A stretch of 64,000 nt of DNA from positions 21,286 through 85,285 of the forward strand of contig PDRW01000038.1 in NCBI GenBank assembly GCA_002746935.1, written 5' to 3'. Of the stretch, positions 19,594 to 27,886 are shown in pieces. Origin of the DNA: Rhodobacterales bacterium. Its GTDB lineage: Bacteria; Pseudomonadota; Alphaproteobacteria; Rhodobacterales; Rhodobacteraceae. Position numbers and translations under genes: made by a program. Position 1 is the first letter of the stretch. Every line of letters begins with the position of its first letter. The notes beneath the pieces were generated by a model. It was not told where the DNA came from. It worked only from the letters and a program-made list of their open reading frames with translations, and ran no database searches.

Positions 19594-20490
19594 ATGGACC
19601 CGGACTGGGACGATCTCAAGGTGTTTCTCGCGGTGGCCCGGGGCGGCAGCCTGTCGGCCGCGGCGCGGGGCCTGAAACGCGACCCGGCCACCGTCGGCCG
19701 CCGCATTGCCCGGCTCGAAGAGGCCTTCGGCGCGGCGCTGTTCGTGCGCACCCCGACGGGCTACGGGCTGACCGAGGCCGGCGGCCGGCTGCGCACCCAT
19801 GCCGAAGCCGCCGAACAGGCGGTGGCCCGGGGATCGGAGGCGCTGCGGGGCCGTCCGGGTCAGCTCACCGGGCAGGTCCGCATCGGCGCCCCCGACGGCG
19901 CCGCGGCCTATCTGCTGCCGCGCGTCTGCGCCGCGATCCGGGCCCAGCACCCGGGCCTCGAATTGCAGGTGGTGGCGCTGCCCGGCCCGGTGAACCTCTC
20001 GCGCCGCGAGGCGGATTTCGCCATCACCGTCACCCCGCCCACCGCCGGACGTCTCACGGTGCAGAAGATCGCCGATTACCGCCTCCACCTCGCGGCGCAT
20101 CGCGACTACCTCGCCCGCGCCCCGCAGATCCGCAGCCTCGCGGATCTGAAACACCACCCCATTGTCGGCTACATCTCCGACATGATCTTCGACAAGGCGC
20201 TCGACTATCTCTCCGAACTGCCGGTGGCCGGGACCGGCCTCGCCTCCAACGCCGCCTCGGTGCAGCTCGGCTTTCTGCGCGAAGCCGCCGGGGTGGGCAT
20301 CGCCCATGATTTCGCGCTCCCCAGCGTGCCGGAACTGGTGAAAGTCCTGCCCGAACGCTTCTCGGTGACGCGCAGCTACCACCTGGTGCGCCACGCCGGC
20401 GACGGGCGGATCGAGCGCCTGGCGCGGGTGGGCGAATTGCTGCGCAGCGGCATCCGCGCCGAGGTGGCCCGGCTCGAAGCCCTGACTTGA
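19594..20490 (+). CDS. LysR-family transcriptional regulator
   Basis: 298 residues. The N-terminal winged helix-turn-helix is MDPDWDDLKVFLAVARGGSL, SAAARGLKRDPATVGRRIAR; residues 90-290 form the effector-binding domain (LTGQVRIGAPDGAAAYLLPR). It is transcribed away from mmsA, the usual layout for a LysR activator of the adjacent gene, so valine/propionate-related control is an inference from position only. The start after AGGAGGCCCG is well supported. Confidence 0.92.
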   Translation: MDPDWDDLKVFLAVARGGSLSAAARGLKRDPATVGRRIARLEEAFGAALFVRTPTGYGLTEAGGRLRTHAEAAEQAVARGSEALRGRPGQLTGQVRIGAPDGAAAYLLPRVCAAIRAQHPGLELQVVALPGPVNLSRREADFAITVTPPTAGRLTVQKIADYRLHLAAHRDYLARAPQIRSLADLKHHPIVGYISDMIFDKALDYLSELPVAGTGLASNAASVQLGFLREAAGVGIAHDFALPSVPELVKVLPERFSVTRSYHLVRHAGDGRIERLARVGELLRSGIRAEVARLEALT

Positions 20491-20607
20491 CAACCGCCAC
20501 CGGGGTCGCGACCCTCCCCGGACCGGCAAGCAGGAAACGGCCGGACAGGCCGCAAGACCCGTGCCCGGCCATGCCCGGGGCACCAGCCAGCGACAGGGAG
20601 ACCCGCG

Positions 20608-21045
20608 ATGCTCATCAGCCAGATCCTGAAGGACAAACCGATCCGCGACGTGCTTCGGATCGCCCCCGGCGCCACCGTCGGCGAAGCCGCCGCGCTGCTG
20701 TCGCAAAGAAAGATCGGCGGTCTGATCGTCTGCGAAGAGGCGGCCGCCACGCCAGAGGGCATCGTCACCGAACGCGACATCGTGCGCGAGCTCGGCACCT
20801 GCGGTCCGGTCTGCCTTGTCGAAAAGGTCGAAACGATCATGACCCGCGATCCGGTCAGCTGCGCCCCCTCCGACCGCGCCATTCAGGTGCTTCGGGTGAT
20901 GACCGAGAAACGCTTCCGCCACATGCCGGTGCTCGACGAAGGCCGAATGGTCGGGCTGGTCTCGATCGGCGACGTGGTCAAGGCGCGGCTCGACGAGTTG
21001 GGGACGCAGGCCGAGGCGCTGAAGAACATGATCATGGGCTACTGA
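20608..21045 (+). CDS. CBS-domain protein
   Basis: 145 residues containing a CBS pair and nothing else: first repeat RIAPGATVGEAAALLSQRKI with IVTERDIVRELG, second MTRDPVSCAPSDRAIQVLRV with FRHMPVLDEGRMVGLVSIGDVV. CBS pairs bind adenine nucleotides and act as regulatory or sensor modules. Stand-alone versions like this are common in alphaproteobacteria without a defined partner. ATG at 20608 follows AGGGAGACCCGCG. It lies between the LysR gene and coaD on the same strand. Confidence 0.92.
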   Translation: MLISQILKDKPIRDVLRIAPGATVGEAAALLSQRKIGGLIVCEEAAATPEGIVTERDIVRELGTCGPVCLVEKVETIMTRDPVSCAPSDRAIQVLRVMTEKRFRHMPVLDEGRMVGLVSIGDVVKARLDELGTQAEALKNMIMGY

Positions 21046-21197
21046 CCCCCGGACTCAGGCACCGGGTGGGCACCGGGGCGGAGCGGGGGGCAGGGCGGGT
21101 GAAGCCGCGCAGTCCGCGGGCTTCGCCGCAGCGCAGAAAACCCTTGCAATCGCCCGCGCAATATCGTTGCGTGCCGCGGCAACCAAGGAGAACGTCC

Positions 21198-21692
21198 ATG
21201 CGCATCGGCCTCTACCCGGGAACCTTCGATCCCGTCACCCTCGGTCATCTCGACATCATCGAGCGGGCCTGTGCGCTGGTCGACCGGCTGGTCATCGGCG
21301 TGGCGATCAACCGCGACAAGGGCCCGCTGTTCGACCTCGAGGAACGGGTCGCCATGGTCACCGCCGAGACCGATACGATTGCGGCGCGCGCCGGCTGCGA
21401 GATCGTCGTCCACCCGTTCGAAAACCTGCTGATCGACTGCGCCAACGACGTCGGCGCACAGATCCTGGTGCGCGGCCTGCGTGCGGTGTCGGATTTCGAA
21501 TATGAATACCAGATGGTCGGCATGAACCGCGCGCTCGACAGCTCGGTCGAAACCGTCTTCCTGATGGCCGAAGCCCGCTTCCAGCCGATCGCCTCGAAAC
21601 TGGTGAAGGAAATCTGCCGCCTTGGCGGCGATGTGTCGAAATTCGTCCCCCCCGAGGTCGAAACCGCGCTGGTCCGCCGGTTCCACGGCTGA
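21198..21692 (+). CDS. coaD: Phosphopantetheine adenylyltransferase
   Basis: 164 residues, the standard length. It makes dephospho-CoA from phosphopantetheine and ATP. The nucleotidyltransferase signature is TFDPVTLGHLDIIERA (T-x-GH motif), followed by the substrate pocket region LVRGLRAVSDFEYEYQMVGM and the QPIASKLVKEICRLGGDVS segment. ATG at 21198 is preceded by AAGGAG. A possible -35 (TTGCAA) lies 50 nt upstream but I cannot fix a -10. Confidence 0.97.
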   Translation: MRIGLYPGTFDPVTLGHLDIIERACALVDRLVIGVAINRDKGPLFDLEERVAMVTAETDTIAARAGCEIVVHPFENLLIDCANDVGAQILVRGLRAVSDFEYEYQMVGMNRALDSSVETVFLMAEARFQPIASKLVKEICRLGGDVSKFVPPEVETALVRRFHG

Positions 21693-21787
21693 GGCTCAGG
21701 TAAAACCGGCGCCAGACCGGCCCCCATCCCCATTCCCGGCGGCACAGCCCGCGGCCCCGCCCCCGCGCTGCCCCGGCTCGCGCCCCG

Positions 21788-21839
21788 CCTCTTTTTTTGG
21801 CCGAAATACTCCGGGGGTCCGGGGGCAGCGCCCCCGGCC
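21788..21839 (+). repeat. Dispersed hairpin repeat, copy 1
   Basis: Sequence CTTTTTTTGGCCGAAATACT then CCGGGGGTCCGGGGGCAGCG and CCCCCGG. The core hairpin is CCGGGGG-CAGCG-CCCCCGG. It lies between the convergent ends of coaD and gap. Related copies are at 30587, 44737, 48601, 48679 and 60262. I recall similar elements as frequent in Rhodobacterales genomes. Confidence 0.85.
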
Positions 21840-21917
21840 ACGGCTCTGGCCGTCAGTGCGGCCTTTGACACTCAATCCGGCCCAAGCGGCCCAAGCGGCC
21901 CGAACGGCCCCAAACAA

Positions 21918-21943
21918 ACGGCCCGGGGTCACCCCCGGGCCGT
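21918..21943 (-). terminator. Intrinsic terminator of gap
   Basis: Perfect 11-bp arms ACGGCCCGGGG (21918-21928) and CCCCGGGCCGT (21933-21943) with a 4-base loop; on the minus strand the stem is followed by TTTGTTTGGGG. It begins 24 nt past the gap stop codon. Confidence 0.88.
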
Positions 21944-21966
21944 CCTGCCTCAAACCCATGAAAGGA

Positions 21967-22968
21967 TCAGAGGTATTTGCCCATCTCGACCGCGGTATCG
22001 AGCATGCGGTTCGAGAAGCCCCATTCGTTGTCATACCACGTCAGGATGCGGACGAAGTTGCCGTCCATCACCTTGGTCTGGTCGAGGTGGAAGGTCGAGG
22101 AATTCGGGTTGTGGTTGAAGTCGATCGACACGTTCGGCAGGTCGGTGTAGCCCAGAACGCCCTTGAGCGGGCCGTTCGCGGCGGCCTTGACCGCTTCGTT
22201 GATCTCTTCGACGCTGGTGGCCCTGGTGGCTTCGAAAGTGAGGTCGACCACCGAGACGTTCGGGGTCGGCACCCGGATCGCCACGCCGTCGAGCTTGCCG
22301 TTGAGCTCGGGCAGCACCAGACCCACGGCCTTGGCGGCGCCGGTCGAGGTCGGAATCATCGACATCGCCGCGGCCCGCGCCCGGTAGAGATCCTTGTGCA
22401 TCGTGTCGAGCGTCGGCTGGTCGCCGGTGTAGCTGTGGATCGTGGTCATGAAGCCGCGGGTGATGCCGACGGTGTCATGCAGCACTTTCGCCACCGGGGC
22501 GAGGCAGTTGGTGGTGCAGGACGCATTCGACACCACGAGGTCGTCGGCGGTCAGGGTGTCATGGTTGACCCCGTAGACGATGGTCTTGTCGGCATTGGCG
22601 GCCGGGGCCGAGCACAGTACGCGCTTGGCGCCATTCTCGAGGTGAACGGAGGCCTTTTCCTTCGAGTTGAAGATGCCGGTGCATTCCAGGACGATGTCGA
22701 CGTCGCCCCAGGGCAGCTCGGCGGGGTTGCGCACCGCAGTCACTTTCATCGGGCCGGCGCCGGCGTCGATGGTGTTGCCGTCGACCTTCACCTGATTGGG
22801 GAACCGGCCGTGGACGCTGTCGAACTGCAGCAGATGGGCGTTGGTTTCGACCGGGCCGAGGTCGTTGATGGCGACCACTTCAACGTCCTTGCGACCGCCT
22901 TCGTGCAGCGCGCGCAGAACCAGGCGACCGATACGTCCGAAACCGTTGATTGCGACCTTGACCGTCAT
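21967..22968 (-). CDS. gap: Type I glyceraldehyde-3-phosphate dehydrogenase
   Basis: 333 residues. It is NAD-linked and catalyses the phosphorylating oxidation of glyceraldehyde-3-phosphate. The Rossmann start is [20 protein letters not shown]; the catalytic Cys lies in [17 protein letters not shown]; other landmarks are [20 protein letters not shown] and the C-terminal [19 protein letters not shown]. The start is ATG 22968; upstream open codons are not conserved. A good -35 (TTGACT on the minus strand, 23053-23058 region) precedes it. A 47-codon gene lies upstream on the same strand. Confidence 0.97.
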   Translation of the reverse strand: MTVKVAINGFGRIGRLVLRALHEGGRKDVEVVAINDLGPVETNAHLLQFDSVHGRFPNQVKVDGNTIDAGAGPMKVTAVRNPAELPWGDVDIVLECTGIFNSKEKASVHLENGAKRVLCSAPAANADKTIVYGVNHDTLTADDLVVSNASCTTNCLAPVAKVLHDTVGITRGFMTTIHSYTGDQPTLDTMHKDLYRARAAAMSMIPTSTGAAKAVGLVLPELNGKLDGVAIRVPTPNVSVVDLTFEATRATSVEEINEAVKAAANGPLKGVLGYTDLPNVSIDFNHNPNSSTFHLDQTKVMDGNFVRILTWYDNEWGFSNRMLDTAVEMGKYL

Positions 22969-23106
22969 GATGTTTTCCCTTGTCTGGTGGATGGCGCGAG
23001 CAGGAGACCGTGCCGGTGTTGTTGCGGGCAATCTTTGTTACCTGCGGCAAATAGTCAAGCAAAAGCCCTGCATGACCGGTATGCAGCCCTGCGTCCGCTC
23101 GCCGGT

Positions 23107-23250
23107 TCAGCGCCAGAAGGCGAGCCATTCGGTGAATTCGAGCCCCTTGCGGCCGAGGAACACCGGCAGATTGCCGTCGAAAGCGCAGGCATCCACCGCG
23201 AAGACACCGATGACGGCAAGGGCGAGAAACAGGGCAATCCGGTTGGTCAT
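23107..23250 (-). CDS. Small membrane protein upstream of gap
   Basis: 47 codons from ATG at 23250 to TGA at 23107. It reads MTNRIALFLALAVIGVFAVD, then ACAFDGNLPVFLGRKGLEF and TEWLAFWR. An N-terminal hydrophobic helix is followed by a short polar segment ending in a conserved-looking EWLAFWR tail. I recall very similar tiny proteins next to gap in Roseobacter-type genomes, sometimes mislabelled as GAPDH. Function unknown; the location suggests co-expression with gap, from which it is separated by 138 nt. Too short for most gene callers. Confidence 0.75.
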   Translation of the reverse strand: MTNRIALFLALAVIGVFAVDACAFDGNLPVFLGRKGLEFTEWLAFWR

Positions 23251-23479
23251 GGGGGGTTGTCCCGCAGGGGGGTGCCGAGGGCAAGGGGAAATGGCGTGCG
23301 GCTCGCCGGAGGCGGGGACAGAGGCCGCAAGGACCGGGGCGGCCGCAGCGCCCGGGAAGCGCGACCGGGCTTCGCGGGCGCTGCCCGTCGAAACATCGGC
23401 CCGGGAGGTGCGCCCGTGGCTGGAGCACGCCCGCGTTCAGTCACAGTCACGCCACGCGCTCCAGCGCCATCGTGTGGAT

Positions 23480-23620
23480 CGGTACCGGAAAGTCAGACTG
23501 GTGACCAATCCGCTGGAGCGCATCAACAGGCAGCTCAGACGGCGTACCGAGGTCACCGGCGGTCACCGGCGTCTTTCCGAACCGGGAGGCCGTGATCCGA
23601 TTCGAGCGTTATGCGAAAAA
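23480..23620 (+). pseudogene. Remnant of an IS256-family transposase
   Basis: The frame gives VTNPLERINRQLRRRTEVTG, and after a frame change VTGVFPNREAVIRF. Together these match the C-terminal catalytic-region hallmark of IS256/MULE-type transposases (TNPLERLNKEIKRRTxVVGIFPN). The frame change is explained by a perfect 10-bp duplication GGTCACCGGC at 23551-23560 and 23561-23570. No N-terminal two thirds of the transposase and no terminal repeats were found, so this is dead debris. Confidence 0.7.
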
Positions 23621-23625
23621 CCTGA

Positions 23626-23672
23626 ATCACCTAACGCTGCCTGAAATCAAAGATTTCAACGCGTTAGGTGAT
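23626..23672. other. 47-nt nested palindrome beside the IS remnant
   Basis: Perfect 12-bp outer arms ATCACCTAACGC (23626-23637) and GCGTTAGGTGAT (23661-23672) enclose a second inverted repeat TGAAATC-AAA-GATTTCA. The DNA is much less GC-rich than its surroundings. It could be a terminal-repeat scrap or a transcribed hairpin; no T run follows it. The rest of 23673-24040 shows no gene, only short repeats such as CACAGGCCCCC (twice). Confidence 0.7.
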
Positions 23673-24040
23673 ACTCTTTGTATCAGATATTTCGTCAAAC
23701 GCCCGAAATGGCCACAGGCAGAAGGCGGACTCCCCCGGGGACATCCGGCACAGCGTGCTGCGATCGGCGCCATCCCTGAGGCGGGCAAAGCTGTTGGGCG
23801 CCCGCATGACGCCGGCGGCAACGCTTTTCCTCTCTCGGGATCGGTGGCCTGGGTTTCGCATGAGGCGATGCACAGGCCCCCATCTTGCCGGCGCCCGTCC
23901 ACAGGCCCCCGTCTGCCCCCGTCTTCAGGGGCTTCGCGACAGCAGGTTGCCGCGTGTTGCCGCGTCGGGAAAGGGTCTGCCGAAGCGGCGGGGCGCCGTG
24001 GCGCGACTGGGCGGGCCGGCGGGAAAGTGGCGAAAACGCA

Positions 24041-24061
24041 GGTCCGGACAAGCCCCGGACC
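24041..24061 (-). terminator. Probable terminator of the beta-barrel gene
   Basis: Arms GGTCCGG (24041-24047) and CCGGACC (24055-24061); on the minus strand the stem is followed by TGCGTTTTCG. It starts about 24 nt after the stop of the outer-membrane protein gene. Confidence 0.5.
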
Positions 24062-24084
24062 CGCGAAAGCCGCAAACGCAAAGC

Positions 24085-24789
24085 TCAGAATTTGAAGGTC
24101 ACGCCCAGTTCGAGGGCGGTGAAATCGGTTTTCAGGTCGTCGACAACCATACCAAAATCAACCGTATAGTCTTCGCCTGCAAAGTCATAGCGCATCAGCG
24201 CACCACGCAGATTGATCCGGTCGGTGATTTTCTGCTCCAGACCCAGACCAAAGACATAGCCGTTTTGCGTCTTCTCGTCAGGATAAACAGTCCCGGACGA
24301 ACTTTCGGTATAACCCGTCACCTCGGCACGTGCGATCCCCGCCGTGCCATAGATCAGCGTGCGGTCAGTGGCCAGCCAGCCAAGACGCCCGCGCAGCGCG
24401 GCAACAGAGTCGATATCGACACCACAATTCCAATTGATGTTGTGGCAGAGCTCGACCCCGGTGATATCGGTCTTCTGATAGCTCAGCTCGGCGCCGTAAA
24501 CCATCTGGCCGCTCTGGCCGTTCCAGCCCAGCAGAAGCCCATAGCCGGTCCCATCCAGATCCCCTTCGCCGTCGCCCGGGAAAGGGTTCCCGGTGAAGGG
24601 GTAGATTCCGTCATAGCTGCCATTGGCCTTCATCCCGGTCGCGCCGACATAAAAGCCGCTCCAGTCGGGCGCGGGCGGGGTCAGCAGGCCGAGGGCGTGC
24701 GGCTCGGGCGCGGGGGCCAGATTGCCGGCAAGGGCAGGGGTTGCAAGGGCGATGAGGGAAAGGGCGGCCAGGGTGGGCGTGAGTTTCAT
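24085..24789 (-). CDS. Outer-membrane beta-barrel protein (Omp25/RopB-like)
   Basis: 234 residues from ATG at 24789 (MKLTPTLAALSLIALATPAL). A signal peptide ending ALA-G is followed by a short Pro-rich linker and DWSGFYVGATGMKANGSYDG, the usual opening strand of Omp25/RopB-type eight-stranded barrels. Alternating strands continue (YGLLLGWNGQSGQMVYGAEL, LRGRLGWLATDRTLIYGTAG) to a C-terminal ALELGVTFKF with the terminal Phe needed for barrel insertion. Role: surface protein, no specific function known. The 243-nt leader contains an AT-rich block (24845-24890) fit for a promoter shared with the divergent methyltransferase gene. Confidence 0.85.
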   Translation of the reverse strand: MKLTPTLAALSLIALATPALAGNLAPAPEPHALGLLTPPAPDWSGFYVGATGMKANGSYDGIYPFTGNPFPGDGEGDLDGTGYGLLLGWNGQSGQMVYGAELSYQKTDITGVELCHNINWNCGVDIDSVAALRGRLGWLATDRTLIYGTAGIARAEVTGYTESSSGTVYPDEKTQNGYVFGLGLEQKITDRINLRGALMRYDFAGEDYTVDFGMVVDDLKTDFTALELGVTFKF

Positions 24790-25032
24790 GGTGTTTGTCT
24801 CCATCTGCGGTGGGGCAACGAACACTGGTAAACACGGGAACTTTACGATTCGATCATCAATATAATAGCATTTACTTACAAATCTCCAACGTAAACGGTC
24901 CGTTTCCGGCCGACCCGGTCTCTGGTGTTGCGCAGATGTCGTTTTTTCCCCTCAACCGCCGTTTGCGATGGGAATTGTGCCCGGTTGCAGGGTATCACGG
25001 CATCGGGACAAGGTTTGCCGGAGGACAGCGAC

Positions 25033-26577
25033 ATGGCCGAAGAACGCAGCCGGCGCAGGGGACGCGGTGGCGGAGGGGCGGCGCGGCGGGCGGCGCGGAG
25101 CGCAAGCGGTCCGGTGGTGGTGCCGCGGATCACCCGCAACATCCCCGATTTCGAGCCGCTCAGCGCCGAAGCGCTGGAGATCATCGAGGCCAATGCCGAA
25201 ACCGTGCTCGAGGAAATCGGCGTCGCGGTGGTCGACAACCCGGCAGCGCTTGCCCGCTGGAAGGAGGCGGGTGCGGATGTGACCGGCGAGCGGGTGCATA
25301 TTCCGCGCGGGCTGGCGCGCAAGCTCTGCGCCACGGCGCCCGCGCGTTTCACCCAGCACGCCCGCAACCCGGCCAACAGTGTCGAGATCGGCGGCCGCGA
25401 TCTGGTGCTGGCGCCGGTCTACGGCCCGCCCTTCGTGCGCGATGCCGCGGGCGGGCGGCGTTATGCGACGATGGCGGATTTCAACAATTTCGTCCGCCTC
25501 GGGCAGATGTCGAAATGGCTGCACCATTCGGGCGGCACCGTCTGCGAGCCGACCGACGTGCCGGTCAACAAGCGCCATCTCGACATGCTGCTTGCCCATA
25601 TGACCCTGTCGGACAAGCCCTTCATGGGCTCGGTCACCGAGCCCTGCCGGGCGGAGGATTCGGTGGAGATGGCGAAGATCCTGTTCGGCGCCGACTTCGT
25701 CGACCAGAACCCGGTCATGGTCAATCTGATCAACATCAACTCGCCGCTGACCTTCGATGCCACCATGATGGGGGCGCTTGAGGTCTATGCGCTGGCCGGA
25801 CAGGCCTGCATCATCTCGCCCTTCATCGTCGGTGGCGCGATGGCGCCGGTGAGCGTTGCCGGGACGCTGACACAGGTCTGCGCCGAGGTGATGGCGGGGG
25901 TGGCCTACAGCCAGCTCATCCGCCCCGGCGCGCCGGTGATCTTCGGCGCCTTCGTGACCTCGATCGACATGAACTCCGGGGCACCCACCTTCGGCACGCC
26001 GGAAGCCGCGCAGATCACCCTCGGCGCGGGCCAGATTGCCCGCCGCCTCGGGCTGCCCTTCCGCTCGGGGGGCAGTTTCACCGGTTCGAAACTGCCCGAT
26101 GCGCAGGCGGGCTACGAGACCGCCAACACCCTGCAACTCGCGCTTCAGGCGGGGGTCAATTTCATGCTGCATTCCTGCGGCTGGCTCGAAGGCGGGCTGG
26201 TGACGAGTTTCGAGAAATTCGTCATTGATGCCGACCAGCTCGGCGCGCTGCACAAGATGGCGGCCGGCATTGCCGTGGACGAGGACGCGCTGGCGCTGGA
26301 CGCGATCCGCGAGGTGGGGCCGGGGGGGCATTATCTCGGCTGTGCCCATACCCAGGCGCATTTCCGCACCGCCTTCTGGCGCTCGGAGGTGTTCGACTAC
26401 AAGCCCTTCGAGACCTGGGAGGAAGAGGGCGCGCGCGACACCCAGACGCTGGCCTCCGAACGGGTGGCGAAGCTGCTCGCGGACTATGTCGAACCGCCGA
26501 TCGACCCGGCCGTGCGCGAGGCGCTGGAGGCCTATGTGGCGGAGAAGAAGGCCTCGATGCCCGATGCGTTCAGCTAG
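25033..26577 (+). CDS. MttB-family (trimethylamine methyltransferase-like) protein, non-pyrrolysine
   Basis: 514 residues from ATG 25033. After a basic Gly/Arg-rich start, the TIM-barrel methyltransferase is complete (RITRNIPDFEPLSAEALEII, HHSGGTVCEPTDVPVNKRHL, FMLHSCGWLEGGLVTSFEKF, GGHYLGCAHTQAHFRTAFWR). There is no in-frame amber codon, so it belongs to the non-Pyl branch, some members of which demethylate glycine betaine or other quaternary amines with a corrinoid protein. No corrinoid protein, MtgA-type methyltransferase or transporter is adjacent, so the substrate is open. The C-terminal EVFDYKPFETWEEEGARDTQ is typical of Roseobacter homologues. Confidence 0.88.
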   Translation: MAEERSRRRGRGGGGAARRAARSASGPVVVPRITRNIPDFEPLSAEALEIIEANAETVLEEIGVAVVDNPAALARWKEAGADVTGERVHIPRGLARKLCATAPARFTQHARNPANSVEIGGRDLVLAPVYGPPFVRDAAGGRRYATMADFNNFVRLGQMSKWLHHSGGTVCEPTDVPVNKRHLDMLLAHMTLSDKPFMGSVTEPCRAEDSVEMAKILFGADFVDQNPVMVNLININSPLTFDATMMGALEVYALAGQACIISPFIVGGAMAPVSVAGTLTQVCAEVMAGVAYSQLIRPGAPVIFGAFVTSIDMNSGAPTFGTPEAAQITLGAGQIARRLGLPFRSGGSFTGSKLPDAQAGYETANTLQLALQAGVNFMLHSCGWLEGGLVTSFEKFVIDADQLGALHKMAAGIAVDEDALALDAIREVGPGGHYLGCAHTQAHFRTAFWRSEVFDYKPFETWEEEGARDTQTLASERVAKLLADYVEPPIDPAVREALEAYVAEKKASMPDAFS

Positions 26578-26672
26578 AGCTTGCCTGGCGCAAATCGGCC
26601 CCGGTTCGCGCCTTCCGGGATGTGAAACAAACGCCAGGGCAGGTGGTGTGAATGCGAATGAGCGAAGGCGTG

Positions 26673-26708
26673 TTCCGGGGCCAATTCCGGGGCCAATTCC
26701 GGGGCCAA
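26673..26708. repeat. Three tandem copies of TTCCGGGGCCAA
   Basis: Exact 12-bp units at 26673-26684, 26685-26696 and 26697-26708, in the 186-nt gap after the methyltransferase gene. Copy number is likely to vary by slippage. Confidence 0.85.
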
Positions 26709-26763
26709 AGCGGGGTTGCCTGTCCGGCTGTGATGGCCATTTCACTGCGCGGCGGGGGCATCA

Positions 26764-27177
26764 TTGACTGACTGGACTGATTTTCTTCAGAGCCCTGAAG
26801 CAGACCAGGCCCGGTTCCTGCTGGATACGGCAATGGCCGCATGGGCGCGCCGGCCGGAAGACGACATGGCAGGCAAGGTCCGTGACTATCTGGCATTGGG
26901 CCATGTGGTGCTTGACGGAAACCACAGCAAACTGCCCGAGCTCATGCGTTTTCTTGAAGATCCGGAAATGACGGATGATTTTGCGGCCTTTCATGAGCGT
27001 GTTCAGAACGATGCGACCGCTTGTGCGGCTTTGGACCTCGCGGCCTATGCTTGTGGGTTCGTCTCCAGAATGATGGCCAGGGTGTCGGGCCATGGCCCGC
27101 TGCCCGACACGGTTCTGGAATCCCTTCCCGAGATTTATGAGTATTATCGGGATCGCGCGGAGTTTCTGGGGGTTTGA
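26764..27177 (+). CDS. Hypothetical small acidic protein
   Basis: 137 residues starting at a TTG codon (LTDWTDFLQSPEADQARFLL read with initiator Met). No ATG offers a better start. It is predicted mostly helical and acidic (MTDDFAAFHERVQNDATACA, ACGFVSRMMARVSGHGPLPD, ESLPEIYEYYRDRAEFLGV), with no signal peptide. The general look resembles small helical immunity-type proteins, but I would not assign it. Lower GC than the neighbours suggests acquisition. It has no toxin or other partner alongside. Confidence 0.65.
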   Translation: MTDWTDFLQSPEADQARFLLDTAMAAWARRPEDDMAGKVRDYLALGHVVLDGNHSKLPELMRFLEDPEMTDDFAAFHERVQNDATACAALDLAAYACGFVSRMMARVSGHGPLPDTVLESLPEIYEYYRDRAEFLGV

Positions 27178-27353
27178 CCGGTCCGGCCCCGGGCTTGCCC
27201 CCCCGAACGGCCGTTTGACCCGGACCACAGCTGCGTCAGGACGTGTCATGTTGACGGCCTGCGCAGACGCGGTGTTTGCAGGCTGCATCCGACAGGCCGG
27301 ACGGGTATCTCCGGCACGACCGGGCCAGTCCTTGCCTGAAATCCAGGCAGAAT

Positions 27354-27650
27354 TCAGGCGGCCTGCCCGGCCGGAGACAGGGCGTGGGCTTCGGCCATGA
27401 GCGCGATCAGAAGCGCGATGTGACGCGCCGGCGAATAGGCCGCGCCGCCCGATTTGCGGGCATGGTTGAGGCGGTCTTCCTCTTCGAGCAGGTGTGGCAG
27501 CGCCTTGCCCGGCGCGGGCGTTGCGGGCAGTTGCATCAGACGGCGCAGATCGCGCTCGCGGTCATAGTCTGCAAGGCCGAAGCGGGCGGCGCGGATCAGA
27601 AGTTTCGGGCGGCGAAGCCCGGCGAGAGGGGTTTGGGCGGGATCTTTCAT
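27354..27650 (-). CDS. DUF6477 family protein
   Basis: 98 residues from ATG at 27650 after AAAGGAGCCGAC. The stretch LAGLRRPKLLIRAARFGLAD with YDRERDLRRLMQLPATPAPG is what I recall of the Rhodobacterales DUF6477 family. Soluble, cytoplasmic, Arg-rich, function unknown. It is divergent from the DUF6456 gene across 236 nt that contain relatively AT-rich promoter-like DNA (27745-27800); the two families often neighbour each other. Confidence 0.78.
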   Translation of the reverse strand: MKDPAQTPLAGLRRPKLLIRAARFGLADYDRERDLRRLMQLPATPAPGKALPHLLEEEDRLNHARKSGGAAYSPARHIALLIALMAEAHALSPAGQAA

Positions 27651-27886
27651 GTCGGCTCCTTTGGTGAGTCGGCAGCGATCATCACACAACCCAAGCGGGT
27701 GTTGCGCCACCTTGGCAAGCAGCGCGCGGCGGGTGTCGCAAGAGGTAATAATCTGAAATTCATGTTTAATTTGTCACGCTCGGTTAACCATTCGGTAACC
27801 AGTTGGGGATCATTGTGACGCTCAAGACTCGCCCTGTGGTTGTCTGCCAGCAACCCTTCGGGCGAGCATTCCGTTTTGGGGATGTC

